Origin: Filobacillus milosensis
GTDB taxonomy: Bacteria; Bacillota; Bacilli; Bacillales; Alkalibacillaceae
Assembly (NCBI RefSeq): GCF_004402015.1
Contig: NZ_SOPW01000001.1
Span: forward strand, 124,001-188,000
Direction of reading: 5' to 3'
Length of the DNA: 64,000 bases
Positions 28,396-37,912 of the stretch are shown here, piece after piece; the stretch's first letter is position 1; each line of letters opens with the position of its first letter. The translations under genes and the position numbers were made by a program. Under the pieces are notes generated by a model. The model had not been told where the DNA came from, did no database searches, and saw nothing but the letters and a program-made list of their open reading frames with translations.

Positions 28396-28977
28396 TTAAT
28401 CTAATTTCTTAATCATTGCATCTAATGCTAGCTTACGATGACTAATTTGGTTTTTAACATCAGGTCCAAGTTCAGCCATAGTCTGGTTATAACCTTCAGG
28501 AATAAATACTGGATCATACCCAAAACCATTAATTCCCCGTCGCTCTTGTGTAATTTCACCCTTACATTGACCTTCAGCTATGATCGTTTCCTCTTCTGGT
28601 TTAGCGTAGGCTATTACAGAAATAAACGCAGCAGACCTTTCAGTTACACCTTCTAAATTTTTTAATAACTTTTCTATGTTTGCATCATCATTTTTGTCTA
28701 ACCCTGCATATCTCGCAGAATAAATGCCTGGTTCGCCATTTAAAACATTAACGGCTAGACCTGAATCATCTGCCATTACAGGCACATTATATCGATTGCA
28801 ATATGTTTCTGCTTTTAGTCGCGCATTTGCTTCAAACGTACTTCCCGTTTCTTCAACATCTTCTACGTCATCAAATGCACCCATTAAACTAACCATCTCT
28901 ATATCAAGTGATTGGAACATTTCCTGAAACTCTTTCAGTTTCCCCTGGTTTGTTGTCGCTAAATAGATTTGTTTCAT
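28396..28977 (-). CDS. rdgB: XTP/dITP pyrophosphatase (RdgB/HAM1 family)
   Basis: A 193-residue house-cleaning nucleotidase that hydrolyses XTP, dITP and related non-canonical nucleotides to monophosphates, keeping them out of DNA and RNA. The N-terminal ATTNQGKLKEF, the central MADDSGLAVNVLNGEPGIYSARYAG and the C-terminal GFGYDPVF and SHR segments are the family hallmarks. It follows rph at 4 bases; the pair matches rph-ysnA in B. subtilis. The ysnB phosphoesterase gene that follows there is absent. Confidence 0.95.
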   Translation of the reverse strand: MKQIYLATTNQGKLKEFQEMFQSLDIEMVSLMGAFDDVEDVEETGSTFEANARLKAETYCNRYNVPVMADDSGLAVNVLNGEPGIYSARYAGLDKNDDANIEKLLKNLEGVTERSAAFISVIAYAKPEEETIIAEGQCKGEITQERRGINGFGYDPVFIPEGYNQTMAELGPDVKNQISHRKLALDAMIKKLD

Positions 28978-28981
28978 TTAT

Positions 28982-29734
28982 TTACTCTCCCTTAGCTTGA
29001 CCAATTAACTCAGCTTTTTCACCAATCGCTTGTTTTTGATACTCAAATAAATCATTACACCCTTTTTGCGCTAGTTGAATAAGTTCATTCAATTGAGTAG
29101 GTGAAAAAGTTGCTTCTTCACCTGTACCTTGTAGTTCTACAAATTCATTTTGATCAGTCATAACAATATTCATATCAACTGCTGCAGTGGAATCCTCTTC
29201 ATAACATAAGTCAAGAATTGCCTCTCCATCTTCAGAAATCCCCACTGAAGTAGCAGCTAGGAACTGCTTAATTGGCATTTCATTAATCTTTTCTTCATCT
29301 AGTAATTTAATACATGCTAAACTAACAGCTACAAAAGCTCCCGTAATAGATGCGGTTCTCGTACCTCCGTCAGCTTGAATAACGTCACAGTCAACCCAGA
29401 TTGTACGTTCACCTATTAAGTCTAAATCAATAACAGCTCTTAAAGCTCTACCAATTAATCGTTGAATTTCCATTGTACGGCCTGCTACTTTACCTTTTGA
29501 GGATTCACGAATGTTTCTTTGTTCAGTTGCACGTGGTAACATGGCATATTCAGCAGTGATCCAGCCTTTGCCTTGCCCACGCATGAATGGAGGAACACGA
29601 TCTTCCACACTTGCATTACAGATGACCTTCGTATCCCCTACAGTAATTAAAACAGAACCTTCCGGATGTTTAGTGAAATTAGTTGTAATTGATATGTTCC
29701 TTAATTGTTCGGCTGTGCGGCCGTCAATACGCAT
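28982..29734 (-). CDS. rph: Ribonuclease PH
   Basis: A 250-residue phosphorolytic 3'-5' exoribonuclease that trims tRNA 3' ends. Signatures include RPSIR-like N terminus ([12 protein letters not shown]), GRAGRTMEI-type segment [22 protein letters not shown], the phosphate-binding [11 protein letters not shown], and [15 protein letters not shown] for metal binding. Length is typical. Its start has a GGAGGG site. It is upstream of rdgB with a 4-base gap, so the two are one transcript. Confidence 0.96.
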   Translation of the reverse strand: MRIDGRTAEQLRNISITTNFTKHPEGSVLITVGDTKVICNASVEDRVPPFMRGQGKGWITAEYAMLPRATEQRNIRESSKGKVAGRTMEIQRLIGRALRAVIDLDLIGERTIWVDCDVIQADGGTRTASITGAFVAVSLACIKLLDEEKINEMPIKQFLAATSVGISEDGEAILDLCYEEDSTAAVDMNIVMTDQNEFVELQGTGEEATFSPTQLNELIQLAQKGCNDLFEYQKQAIGEKAELIGQAKGE

Positions 29735-29825
29735 AAAATGCCCTCCTGAATAATAAAAGATATAAGTGCATAAATAGTCTATACTTTTAATCCTATTCTA
29801 ATCACAACCAAAAGTATATCATAAA

Positions 29826-29862
29826 AAAACTTATACCTCATAACGTTCCAGGTATAAGTTAT
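29826..29862 (-). terminator. Terminator after racE
   Basis: Perfect 11-bp stem AACTTATACCT with its complement and an 11-base loop, with an A run at the left that becomes a T run on the minus strand. Confidence 0.88.
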
Positions 29863-29867
29863 TGGCT

Positions 29868-30671
29868 TTAAGATAATGTAATATGTTTTAAAGAAGCATT
29901 TTTCAACTGGAAAATGTCTTCTTTTAGTCTTTGAAAAACATGCAATTTACCCGTTGTAAATATTGCGGGTTCATGGATTTCTTCTGTATTAGCATGATAA
30001 AGATTATAAAACGTTAATAACGTACTAACTTCAAATCCTGTTTCAACCGCTGAAGATAATACAGTTACTCTCGGACCAACTACCTCTTCAATTAATGATT
30101 GAATAATTGGATAATGAGTACACCCTAGAATTAATGTGTCAATTGTAGGGTAATGATTGATGAACTCCAAGCTTTCTTCAACAATCTCTTTAGCCTCTTC
30201 CAGAACAAAGTTACCACTTTCAATTAGCGGGACAAACTTTGGGCACGCAACTGCTGTGGTATCAATATTAGGTTTGATGCGAATCAGTGCATGCTCATAG
30301 GCTTGACTATGAATCGTGTTTTCCGTTCCAATAATAGCTACATGATTAGATTGAGTCGCTTTAATTGCTGCTCTGGCACCCGGTTCAATAACTCCAATGA
30401 CAGGGATTGGTAAATTTTGTTTGAGTTGTTCGAGGACTAATGCTGTTGCAGTATTACATGCAATAACCAACATTTTAATGTCAAACTTCATTAAGTAATT
30501 AACCATTTCCCAAGTATATTGAATTACTTCTTCTTCTCCTTTTGAACCATACGGACACCTTAGTGTATCACCTAAATAAATGAATTGTTCTTTAGGTAAT
30601 TGTCGTTTTAGCTCATGTAATACAGTTAAACCACCTACACCTGAATCAATAACCCCAATTGGACGCTCCAA
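29868..30671 (-). CDS. racE: Glutamate racemase
   Basis: A 267-residue cofactor-independent racemase supplying D-glutamate for peptidoglycan. The two catalytic cysteines are in VIACNTATA and LILGCTHYP. IDSGVGGLTVL at the N terminus and YLGDTLRCPYG are signatures. The start is TTG at 30669-30671, 8 bases after GGAG; racE of B. subtilis also has a non-ATG start, as I recall. It follows the MarR gene at 3 bases. The gerM gene found between racE and rph in B. subtilis is missing. Confidence 0.95.
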   Translation of the reverse strand: MERPIGVIDSGVGGLTVLHELKRQLPKEQFIYLGDTLRCPYGSKGEEEVIQYTWEMVNYLMKFDIKMLVIACNTATALVLEQLKQNLPIPVIGVIEPGARAAIKATQSNHVAIIGTENTIHSQAYEHALIRIKPNIDTTAVACPKFVPLIESGNFVLEEAKEIVEESLEFINHYPTIDTLILGCTHYPIIQSLIEEVVGPRVTVLSSAVETGFEVSTLLTFYNLYHANTEEIHEPAIFTTGKLHVFQRLKEDIFQLKNASLKHITLS

Positions 30672-30674
30672 GAT

Positions 30675-31154
30675 TTATTCTCCTTCTTTTGTTTGATGTT
30701 TAGCCATTTCTTCATGGGACTTCATTTCATCAAATAGCTTAGACATGAGTATATGCAATGAATGAATCTGATCAGAAGAGAATGACTCTAAAACTTCACG
30801 TAAATAAAGCTGTCGTTTTTCAACAACTTCATGTATTATTTCTTTACCCTTTTCTAATAAATGTATTCGTACAACCCGTCGATCTTTTGGGTCTCTTACT
30901 CGTTCAATTAGTTCATTTTTCTCCATTCGATCAACTAAATCAGTTGTCGTACTAAATGCTAAATACATTTTTTTAGAGAGCTCGCCAATTGTTAAATCTC
31001 CAGAATCTCTTAGCCATTGTAAAGCTACAAATTGGGGTGGTGTAATTGGATAATGATCTAAAATTTCGCGTCCACGTTGTTTTATAATATGTGATATGTA
31101 TCGAATACTTTTTTCAAGTTCGGCAATTGTTTTTGCATCAGTCGTCGATTGCAC
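30675..31154 (-). CDS. MarR-family transcriptional regulator (YsmB-like)
   Basis: A 159-residue winged-helix regulator. The MarR core runs from about residue 20 to 130, with the wing segment VERVRDPKDRRVVRIHLLEKGKE and recognition helix TIGELSKKMYLAFSTTTDLVDRMEK. GTG start 7 bases after GGAGG. It lies directly upstream of racE with a 3-base gap, as ysmB does in B. subtilis. Its target and ligand are unknown. Confidence 0.9.
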   Translation of the reverse strand: MQSTTDAKTIAELEKSIRYISHIIKQRGREILDHYPITPPQFVALQWLRDSGDLTIGELSKKMYLAFSTTTDLVDRMEKNELIERVRDPKDRRVVRIHLLEKGKEIIHEVVEKRQLYLREVLESFSSDQIHSLHILMSKLFDEMKSHEEMAKHQTKEGE

Positions 31155-31253
31155 AGCATTTCCTCCTCAAAAAAGTCCTATGTAACCATTTTCAATCTTT
31201 TATCAGAAAAATTCAAGTATATTGTGACATATTCAGTCGATAAATGTTTAAAA

Positions 31254-31281
31254 AGAACCGGCTATTTGCACAGCCGGCTCA
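31254..31281 (-). terminator. Terminator after gerE
   Basis: GAGCCGGCT and AGCCGGTTC arms with a 8-base loop, followed by TTTTT on the minus strand, a few bases after the gerE stop. Confidence 0.88.
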
Positions 31282-31283
31282 TC

Positions 31284-31508
31284 TTACAATTGAATTTCCC
31301 CAAGACGTATGAGTTCGACTACGGCTTGAGAACGCCCCTTCACTTGTAATTTTTGAATGGTGTTTGAGATATGATTACGCACAGTCTTTTCAGAAATAAA
31401 TAACTGTTCTGCTATTTCCTTTGTTGTTTTATCTTGCACAAGCAATTCAAAAACTTCTCTTTCTCTTTTTGTCAATATATTGGTAGGACGATATTTTTTG
31501 CTATCCAA
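31284..31508 (-). CDS. gerE: GerE, late mother-cell spore coat regulator
   Basis: A 74-residue stand-alone LuxR-type helix-turn-helix protein that acts with sigma-K on coat genes in B. subtilis. LTKREREVFELLVQDKTTKEIA and the recognition helix ISEKTVRNHISN are nearly identical to the Bacillus protein. The start is TTG at 31506-31508, 9 bases after GGAGG; this gives the same length as B. subtilis GerE. Isolated between racE/MarR and ysmA with its own terminator. Confidence 0.96.
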   Translation of the reverse strand: MDSKKYRPTNILTKREREVFELLVQDKTTKEIAEQLFISEKTVRNHISNTIQKLQVKGRSQAVVELIRLGEIQL

Positions 31509-31633
31509 ACGGTAACCCCTCCTCTGTTAAAGAGTGAGCTACTTGTTCTATATGAGGAATTACTTAGTCATGATAGTTTATGTAATTAACCCTAATTTGG
31601 TTCAAACATTCGTCTACTTATTAGAAGTTTGCA

Positions 31634-32077
31634 TTACTTATTTAATTTAGTTAATTGTTCATCACTAAAAGGCACTGACTTACCTGTTTTAGGGTTAATT
31701 TGAACAATTTTCCCACGACCACTTATACAAATATCATCTTTCTGATCTATTCCCATATAGTGAATATCTAAAGAACTTTTACCGATGTCTGCAGCTTTTA
31801 CATGTAGTTTAATTGTATCTCCGAAATATAATTGTTTGAAAAAGTCACATTGTAAGTCTCCAACTACAGGTACTTTGTCTGTATCAGTTTTTAACGAACC
31901 GAACAATTGTAAATGACTTAAGAATTTAATTCTTGCTTCTTCAAAATAAATAAACGGTGATACGTTATTCATATGTCCAAACATATCTGTCTCTGAAAAT
32001 CGAATCTCTATAGGTGTATAAAACGAAAACTCCGACTTCCACTGTTCTAAATCTTTTATATAATTTGGTAATCTCAT
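31634..32077 (-). CDS. Hotdog-fold acyl-CoA thioesterase (YsmA-like)
   Basis: A 147-residue 4HBT-type thioesterase. The active-site region is IRFSETDMFGHMNNVSPFIYFEEARIKFL, with the family's D-x-x-G-H-x-N-N pattern. It likely cleaves medium or long acyl-CoA. It lies between sdhB and gerE, as ysmA does in B. subtilis. ATG start after GGAGG. A FadR-like operator (32096-32113) sits just upstream of the ribosome site, which would suit a fatty-acid role. Confidence 0.88.
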   Translation of the reverse strand: MRLPNYIKDLEQWKSEFSFYTPIEIRFSETDMFGHMNNVSPFIYFEEARIKFLSHLQLFGSLKTDTDKVPVVGDLQCDFFKQLYFGDTIKLHVKAADIGKSSLDIHYMGIDQKDDICISGRGKIVQINPKTGKSVPFSDEQLTKLNK

Positions 32078-32095
32078 ATGCTAGTCCTCCAATTT

Positions 32096-32113
32096 ATACT
32101 GAATATTCATTCA
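32096..32113 (-). promoter_or_regulatory. Candidate FadR operator at the thioesterase gene
   Basis: Minus strand TGAATGAATATTCAGTAT matches TGAATGAMTANTCATTCA at 15 of 18 positions, including the whole left half. It lies 5-10 bases before the ribosome binding site of the ysmA-like gene. No clear promoter is visible, so the site might act as a block rather than at initiation. Confidence 0.45.
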
Positions 32114-32129
32114 TTTTTGTTTTTAAAAT

Positions 32130-32157
32130 AAGGGACCGACATGTCAGTCAGTCCCTT
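32130..32157 (-). terminator. Terminator after sdhB
   Basis: AAGGGAC and GTCCCTT close a stem with further pairing GAC/GTC inside. T-rich sequence follows on the minus strand. It ends the sdhCAB transcript. Confidence 0.85.
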
Positions 32158-32173
32158 GGTATGGTCATTAAAA

Positions 32174-32941
32174 TTAGTAGTTATAATCACTACCGAAAAA
32201 GCTCTTAAATGATTGAACTGTAGCTTCACGGTTAAGTGCAGCAATTGAAGTCGTAAGAGGAATCCCTTTCGGACAAGCTTGAACACAGTTTTGTGAGTTA
32301 CCACAATTTTGTAGTCCACCGTCGCCTGATACTGCATCCATACGCTCAGCTTTGTGCATTGAGCCGTTTGGAGTAGAGTTGTGTAAACGTACTTGTGATA
32401 GTGCTGCAGGCCCAATAAAGTTAGATTTACTATTAACATTTGGACAAGCTTCTAAACACACACCACATGTCATACATTTAGATAATTCGTATGCCCATTG
32501 ACGCTTACTTTCAGGCATTCTTTCCCCAGGACCTAAATCGTGTGTACCATCAATTGGTGTCCACGCTTTAACCTTCTTCAACGAGTCAAACATACGGCTA
32601 CGATCGACAGCTAAGTCACGGATTACAGGAAATGTATCCATAGGTTCTAAACGAATAGGCTGTTCTAATTGATCAACAAGTGCCGTACAAGACTGTCTAG
32701 GTTTTCCATTAATGTTCATTGAACAAGCGCCACAAACTTCTTCTAAACAACCCATCTCCCAATGAACTGGAGTTGTTTCTTCACCCTTTGCGTTAACAGG
32801 GTTACGTCTAATTTCCATTAAAGCTGAAATTACGTTCATATTTTTACGATGAGGGATTTCAAACTCCTCATTATAAGGTTGAGAATCAGGGCTATCTTGA
32901 CGCTGAACAATAAGTTTAATTGTTTGGTTTCCTTCCGCCAT
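32174..32941 (-). CDS. sdhB: Succinate dehydrogenase iron-sulfur subunit
   Basis: A 255-residue subunit that passes electrons from the flavin to the membrane quinone. The [2Fe-2S] cysteines are in CLEEVCGACSMNINGKPRQSC, split over two clusters, and the [4Fe-4S]/[3Fe-4S] ligands are in CMTCGVCLEACPN and NCVQACPKGIP. It is 15 bases downstream of sdhA and is the last gene of sdhCAB. Confidence 0.97.
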   Translation of the reverse strand: MAEGNQTIKLIVQRQDSPDSQPYNEEFEIPHRKNMNVISALMEIRRNPVNAKGEETTPVHWEMGCLEEVCGACSMNINGKPRQSCTALVDQLEQPIRLEPMDTFPVIRDLAVDRSRMFDSLKKVKAWTPIDGTHDLGPGERMPESKRQWAYELSKCMTCGVCLEACPNVNSKSNFIGPAALSQVRLHNSTPNGSMHKAERMDAVSGDGGLQNCGNSQNCVQACPKGIPLTTSIAALNREATVQSFKSFFGSDYNY

Positions 32942-32956
32942 CAGTTTTACCCCCTT

Positions 32957-34714
32957 TTACTTTGTTTTAGAGTAATCACGTTTACGAGGCTCGATCAATG
33001 ATGTATCGACTTCCTCATAAGTAATATCTGGACCGTTCTTTTCAGGGTTGAATACTGCTTTCGTTGTTTTCAACCACTCTTCATCATTACGGTCTGGAAA
33101 CTCAGGTTTATAGTGAGCTCCACGACTCTCATTACGGTTGTATGCTCCGATTGTCACTACACGTGCAAGTTGTAACATATCTTGTAACTGACGAGTGAAC
33201 ATGACACTCTGGTTACTCCATCTTGATGTATCAGCTAGGTTAATGTCTTTCCAACGTTCCATTAACTCAACAATCTTCTCATCTGTTTTCTTAAGTTTTT
33301 CGTTTTCACGTACAACTGTAACGTTATCAGTCATCCATTCACCTAATTCGCGGTGAAGTTTAAATGGATTTTCACTGCCAGAAGTCATATTCATAAGATT
33401 TTCAAACTTCTCTTGTTCTTCTTTAAGTTTACCTTCAAATAGAGAATCCGACTGATCTTCTGCTAATTCGTCTAATCCGTCAGCATACTTAACTGCATTC
33501 GGTCCAGCAACCATACCACCATAAATACATGATAGTAATGAGTTGGCCCCTAAGCGGTTACCACCATGAATGGTGTAATCCACTTCACCGGCTGCAAATA
33601 CACCCGGAATATTAGTCATTTGATCATAATCTACCCAAAGTCCACCCATAGAGTAGTGAACAGCAGGGAAAATTTTCATTGGTACTTTACGTGGATCTTC
33701 ACCTACGAATTTCTCATAAATTTCGATAATTCCACCTAATTTAACATCTAACTCTTTAGGATCTTTGTGTGATAAATCTAGGTACACCATGTTTTCACCA
33801 TTAATACCTAGTTTCTGATTTACACATACATCAAAGATTTCTCGTGTTGCTATGTCACGTGGAACTAAGTTACCGTAAGCTGGATATTTCTCTTCTAAGA
33901 AGTACCAAGGCTTACCATCTTTATAAGTCCAAACACGTCCACCTTCACCACGAGCAGATTCACTCATTAAGCGAAGCTTGTCATCACCAGGGATGGCAGT
34001 CGGGTGAATTTGAATAAACTCACCATTCGCATATGCCGCACCCTGTTGATAAAGTCTTGATGCAGCAGACCCTGTATTAATAACAGAGTTTGTTGATTTA
34101 CCAAAGATAATACCTGGACCACCAGTAGCAATGATTACTGCATCAGCTTTAAATGCTCTCATTTCATGAGAACTTAGATCTTGGGCAATAATACCGCGTG
34201 AGCGACCGTCATCATCAAGAATAGCTGAGATAAACTCCCAACCTTCATATTTAGTAACTAAACCGTTTGCTTCTTGACGACGTACTTGTTCGTCTAAAGC
34301 ATAAAGTAATTGCTGTCCTGTCGTTGCACCAGCAAACGCTGTACGGTGGTGTTGTGTACCACCAAAACGACGGAAATCCAATAGACCCTCAGGTGTACGG
34401 TTAAACATAACTCCCATACGTTCTAACATGTGAATAATACCAGGAGCTTTTTCACACATATCTTTGACTGGAGGTTGGTTCGCTAAGAAGTCTCCTCCAT
34501 ATACCGTATCGTCAAAGTGTTCCCAAGGTGAATCCCCTTCACCTTTTGTATTAACGGCACCGTTAATACCACCCTGAGCGCAAACGGAGTGAGAACGTTT
34601 AACCGGAACAAGTGAGATTAAATCGACGTGAACGCCAGCTTGAGCAACTTCAATCGCTGCCATAAGACCAGCTAATCCACCGCCAACTATTACGACATTT
34701 TTGTTACTACTCAT
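32957..34714 (-). CDS. sdhA: Succinate dehydrogenase flavoprotein subunit
   Basis: A 585-residue flavoprotein that oxidises succinate to fumarate in the TCA cycle. The FAD-binding N terminus is VVIVGGGLAGLMAA. The flavin-attachment histidine lies in the RSHSVCAQGG region, and the active-site arginine/histidine loop is in GEGGRVWTYKDG and GGNRLGANSLLSC. Length and motifs match the Bacillus-type (class B) enzyme, which also resembles fumarate reductases. It lies between sdhC and sdhB. Confidence 0.97.
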   Translation of the reverse strand: MSSNKNVVIVGGGLAGLMAAIEVAQAGVHVDLISLVPVKRSHSVCAQGGINGAVNTKGEGDSPWEHFDDTVYGGDFLANQPPVKDMCEKAPGIIHMLERMGVMFNRTPEGLLDFRRFGGTQHHRTAFAGATTGQQLLYALDEQVRRQEANGLVTKYEGWEFISAILDDDGRSRGIIAQDLSSHEMRAFKADAVIIATGGPGIIFGKSTNSVINTGSAASRLYQQGAAYANGEFIQIHPTAIPGDDKLRLMSESARGEGGRVWTYKDGKPWYFLEEKYPAYGNLVPRDIATREIFDVCVNQKLGINGENMVYLDLSHKDPKELDVKLGGIIEIYEKFVGEDPRKVPMKIFPAVHYSMGGLWVDYDQMTNIPGVFAAGEVDYTIHGGNRLGANSLLSCIYGGMVAGPNAVKYADGLDELAEDQSDSLFEGKLKEEQEKFENLMNMTSGSENPFKLHRELGEWMTDNVTVVRENEKLKKTDEKIVELMERWKDINLADTSRWSNQSVMFTRQLQDMLQLARVVTIGAYNRNESRGAHYKPEFPDRNDEEWLKTTKAVFNPEKNGPDITYEEVDTSLIEPRKRDYSKTK

Positions 34715-34753
34715 TATGTTGTTTCACTCCCTTATCATTCCGAATTCATCATA

Positions 34754-35368
34754 TTAAGATGTAAATGCGATTAGTGATGCGATTCCCATGTAAGTGAAAA
34801 TAGCAAAAATAGCAATTGTTACGTAAGTCATAATCACTTGAGATCTTGGTGTAACTGTAATACCCCAAGTCACAGCAAATGACCATAAGCCGTTAGCAAA
34901 GTGGAATACTGTTGAAATAACACCTACAACATAGAACCAGAACATGAAAGGACTAGATAAAATTGTAGCCATTAAATCAAAGGTAATTTCAGTATCATAA
35001 ATTAAAGCTGCTAAACGTGTTTCCCATACGTGCCATACAACGAAAATTAATGTAATGACGCCTGTGATACGTTGTAAAACAAACATCCAGTTACGGAAAT
35101 ATCCGAACTTAAAGCTGTTAGGCGATGCCGTAAACGCAATATATACGCCATAAACCGCGTGGAATATTAGAGGTATATAAATCACAAAAATCTCTAAAAA
35201 CAAACGCAGCGGAAGACTTTCCATGAAGTGTGCAGCAGCGTTGAATGTCTCTGGACCATATGTAGAAAAGTGGTTGACAACTAAATGCTGCATTAAGAAA
35301 AGCCCTACAGGTATGACACCTAGTAAAGAATGTAACCTACGATTAAAAAACTCACGGTTTTCCGCCAT
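34754..35368 (-). CDS. sdhC: Succinate dehydrogenase cytochrome b558 subunit
   Basis: A 204-residue di-heme membrane anchor with five transmembrane helices. Conserved histidines for heme ligation are in MQHLVVNHF, IFHAVYGVYI, VWHVWET and VFHFANGLWSF. It reduces menaquinone using electrons from SdhB. First gene of sdhCAB, with a strong promoter upstream. Confidence 0.95.
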   Translation of the reverse strand: MAENREFFNRRLHSLLGVIPVGLFLMQHLVVNHFSTYGPETFNAAAHFMESLPLRLFLEIFVIYIPLIFHAVYGVYIAFTASPNSFKFGYFRNWMFVLQRITGVITLIFVVWHVWETRLAALIYDTEITFDLMATILSSPFMFWFYVVGVISTVFHFANGLWSFAVTWGITVTPRSQVIMTYVTIAIFAIFTYMGIASLIAFTS

Positions 35369-35441
35369 GTGTTACCCCCCTCGTTTTGTGTAAAGTGTAC
35401 TTTCGATTTAACATCATAAAAAAGTAAACATGACATGTAAT

Positions 35442-35470
35442 ATTGTACTTCTAACCAATTAAAGCGTCAA
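35442..35470 (-). promoter_or_regulatory. Predicted sigma-A promoter of sdhCAB
   Basis: TTGACG (35465-35470) and TACAAT (35442-35447) with a 17-base spacer on the minus strand, about 75 bases upstream of sdhC. Confidence 0.7.
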
Positions 35471-35524
35471 GAAAACCTTACCAATAATCATGCCTTTTTC
35501 AACAATATTCAACAATAAGTGATA

Positions 35525-37327
35525 CTAGGAATTAGTTTCCTCACCTTCATCATTTTCATTCAAAAAATAGTTTTGAATGTTTTCCGCTATATGTGTAGGA
35601 ATACCTAACTTCGCCATATCTTCTGTACTGGCTTGTTTGATCTGATCAATCGAACCAAAATGTTGAATAAGAAGTCGTTTTCTTTTTGGGCCAATACCTT
35701 CAATTTCATCAAGGCTAGATTGAATGGCACTTTTACCTCTTAATTGTCGATGGAACGAAATAGCAAATCGGTGAACCTCATCTTGTATTCGCTGAATTAA
35801 ATAAAACGATTGTTCATTTCTTTTCAAAAGAACTGTTTCTGGTGGATCTCCATAGAGTAGCTCACTCGTTTTATGCTTATCATCTTTAGCTAATCCACAA
35901 ATAGGAATATCTAATCCAAGTTCATCCTCTAATACCTCTTTTGCAGCAGACATTTGCCCCTTAGAACCATCAACCATAATTAAATCAGGTAAAGGCTGAG
36001 CTTCTTTTAACAAACGAGTATAACGTCTTCTTACGACCTCTCGCATCGTTTCATAGTCATCTGGTGATTCAACTGTTTTAATTTTGTATTTTCTATAGTC
36101 ATTTTTCTTTGGTTTCCCATCTATAAAAGTCACCATTGCTGAAACTGGATTAGTACCTTGTATATTAGAGTTATCAAATGCTTCTATGCGGTGAGGAGTT
36201 TCAATATTAAGGATTTCACCTAATCGTTCGACCGCTTTAATGGTCCGCTCTTCATCTTGTTCAATTAATGAGAACTTTTCTTGAAGGGCTATTTGTGCAT
36301 TCTCCATTGCTAACTCTACTAAATCTTTCTTCTTACCTCTCAATGGCGTTTTAGCTTTTAAATCCAGGGCTTTAGATATTAATTCCTTATCTGTACCTAC
36401 AGGTAAATAAAGTTCTTTCGGCTTAATATGATTAGAATGTTGATAGAACCGTGCTATAAAGCTTATAAAGGACTCATTGGCATCATTATAAAAGGGAAAT
36501 AAAGATATATCTCGTTCGATTAATTTACCTTGGCGAATAAAGAATACCTGAACACACATCCACCCTTTATCAAAGGCAAAACCAAACACATCACGATCTG
36601 TTAAATCCTGAAGGTCCATCTTCTGCTTTTCCATTACACTCTCAATATGCTCAATCATATCTCGGTATTCTTTAGCCTTTTCAAAATCCAAATTCTCAGC
36701 AAATTGATGCATTTTTTCATTTAACTCTTCTTTAATCTCTCGGTGCCCACCACTTAAAAATGATGTAATTTTTTGTACAAGTTGATTGTTCGTTTCACGA
36801 CTTACTGGATATTCGCATGGTCCTAAACATTGATTAATATGATAGTATAAACACACTCTTTTTGGCATGACATTACATTTTCGTAATGGATATAGGCGAT
36901 CGAGTAATTTTTTCGTCTCCCTGGCAGAATATACATTGGTGTATGGACCGAAATATTTACCTTTATCTTTTTTTACTTTTCTAGTCACAATTAATCTTGG
37001 ATGTTCCTCATTAGTTATTTTAAGAAAAGGATAGCTTTTATCATCTTTTAACATGACATTGTATTTAGGGTCATATTTTTTAATGAGATTCATCTCTAAA
37101 ATTAATGCTTCCATTTCAGAGGAAGTGACAATATACTCAAAATCTTCAATTTCGTTTACAAGCCTTTGTGTCTTCAAATCATTGGCACCTGTAAAGTAAG
37201 AACGAACACGATTTTTAAGCTTTTTAGATTTACCTACATATATGACCTCGCCCTTTTTACTCTTCATTAAGTAACAACCAGGTTTATCAGGTAAAATTGC
37301 TAATTTTTCTCTAATTTGATCTCCCAT
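35525..37327 (-). CDS. uvrC: Excinuclease ABC subunit C
   Basis: A 600-residue nuclease making both cuts around DNA lesions in nucleotide excision repair. The N-terminal GIY-YIG domain ([18 protein letters not shown]) makes the 3' cut. A UVR helical domain (about 195-230) contacts UvrB. The RNase H-like domain with [18 protein letters not shown] makes the 5' cut, and the C terminus has helix-hairpin-helix motifs ([17 protein letters not shown]). It is between trxA and sdhC, the usual Bacillus order. Confidence 0.97.
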   Translation of the reverse strand: MGDQIREKLAILPDKPGCYLMKSKKGEVIYVGKSKKLKNRVRSYFTGANDLKTQRLVNEIEDFEYIVTSSEMEALILEMNLIKKYDPKYNVMLKDDKSYPFLKITNEEHPRLIVTRKVKKDKGKYFGPYTNVYSARETKKLLDRLYPLRKCNVMPKRVCLYYHINQCLGPCEYPVSRETNNQLVQKITSFLSGGHREIKEELNEKMHQFAENLDFEKAKEYRDMIEHIESVMEKQKMDLQDLTDRDVFGFAFDKGWMCVQVFFIRQGKLIERDISLFPFYNDANESFISFIARFYQHSNHIKPKELYLPVGTDKELISKALDLKAKTPLRGKKKDLVELAMENAQIALQEKFSLIEQDEERTIKAVERLGEILNIETPHRIEAFDNSNIQGTNPVSAMVTFIDGKPKKNDYRKYKIKTVESPDDYETMREVVRRRYTRLLKEAQPLPDLIMVDGSKGQMSAAKEVLEDELGLDIPICGLAKDDKHKTSELLYGDPPETVLLKRNEQSFYLIQRIQDEVHRFAISFHRQLRGKSAIQSSLDEIEGIGPKRKRLLIQHFGSIDQIKQASTEDMAKLGIPTHIAENIQNYFLNENDEGEETNS

Positions 37328-37385
37328 AATTTACACCTCGAGTTGCATTATACCTATAGTTTACCATGATCCTGTTACCACATAA

Positions 37386-37418
37386 AAAGAAGAGCTAACC
37401 CACAGTTAGCTCTTCAGT
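37386..37418 (-). terminator. Terminator after trxA
   Basis: Perfect 11-bp stem GAAGAGCTAAC with GTTAGCTCTTC and a 5-base loop, right after the trxA stop. Confidence 0.85.
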
Positions 37419-37421
37419 TAT

Positions 37422-37736
37422 TTATGCATGTTTTTGTACGAATTGTTGTAGGGCATCTTTTGGTTGGAAGCCCATAGCCTGGTCAACTTTCTCCCCATCT
37501 TTAAATAAGATTAACGTAGGAATACTCATAACACCATATTTTTGTGCTGTTTCTTGGTTTTCATCAACATCTAATTTAACGATTTTAACCTGATCGTTCA
37601 TTTCACCATCAAGTTCTTCTAATACAGGTGCAATCATCTTACATGGGCCACACCATGCTGCCCAGAAATCTACTAATACTAGACCATCAGATACTTCTTC
37701 ATTAAAAGTTTGGTCACTTGCATTTACAATAGCCAT
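37422..37736 (-). CDS. trxA: Thioredoxin
   Basis: A 104-residue thiol-disulfide oxidoreductase. The redox pair is C29 and C32 in [10 protein letters not shown], and the cis-proline loop is SIPTLILF. It reduces ribonucleotide reductase and many oxidised proteins. ATG start after GAGGAGG. It lies between etfA and uvrC as in B. subtilis. Confidence 0.97.
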   Translation of the reverse strand: MAIVNASDQTFNEEVSDGLVLVDFWAAWCGPCKMIAPVLEELDGEMNDQVKIVKLDVDENQETAQKYGVMSIPTLILFKDGEKVDQAMGFQPKDALQQFVQKHA

Positions 37737-37867
37737 AAATTATGATCCTCCTCAATTTCAAGTGTATCATTAATATATCATGCTAAATCTTATCTTTTCC
37801 AATACTTTGCTTATCATTATTCTTAATTGCATTTTCTTGTTCTTATGGGAATGGGTTGTATAAAAAA

Positions 37868-37905
37868 TAATGAGCTCTTTACCCATTTTAGATAAAGAAC
37901 TCATT
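37868..37905 (-). terminator. Terminator after etfA
   Basis: ATGAGCTCTTTA and TAAAGAACTCAT arms form an 11-12 bp stem with one bulge, close to the etfA stop, ending the fatty-acid oxidation operon. Confidence 0.8.
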
Positions 37906-37912
37906 TAATTGA

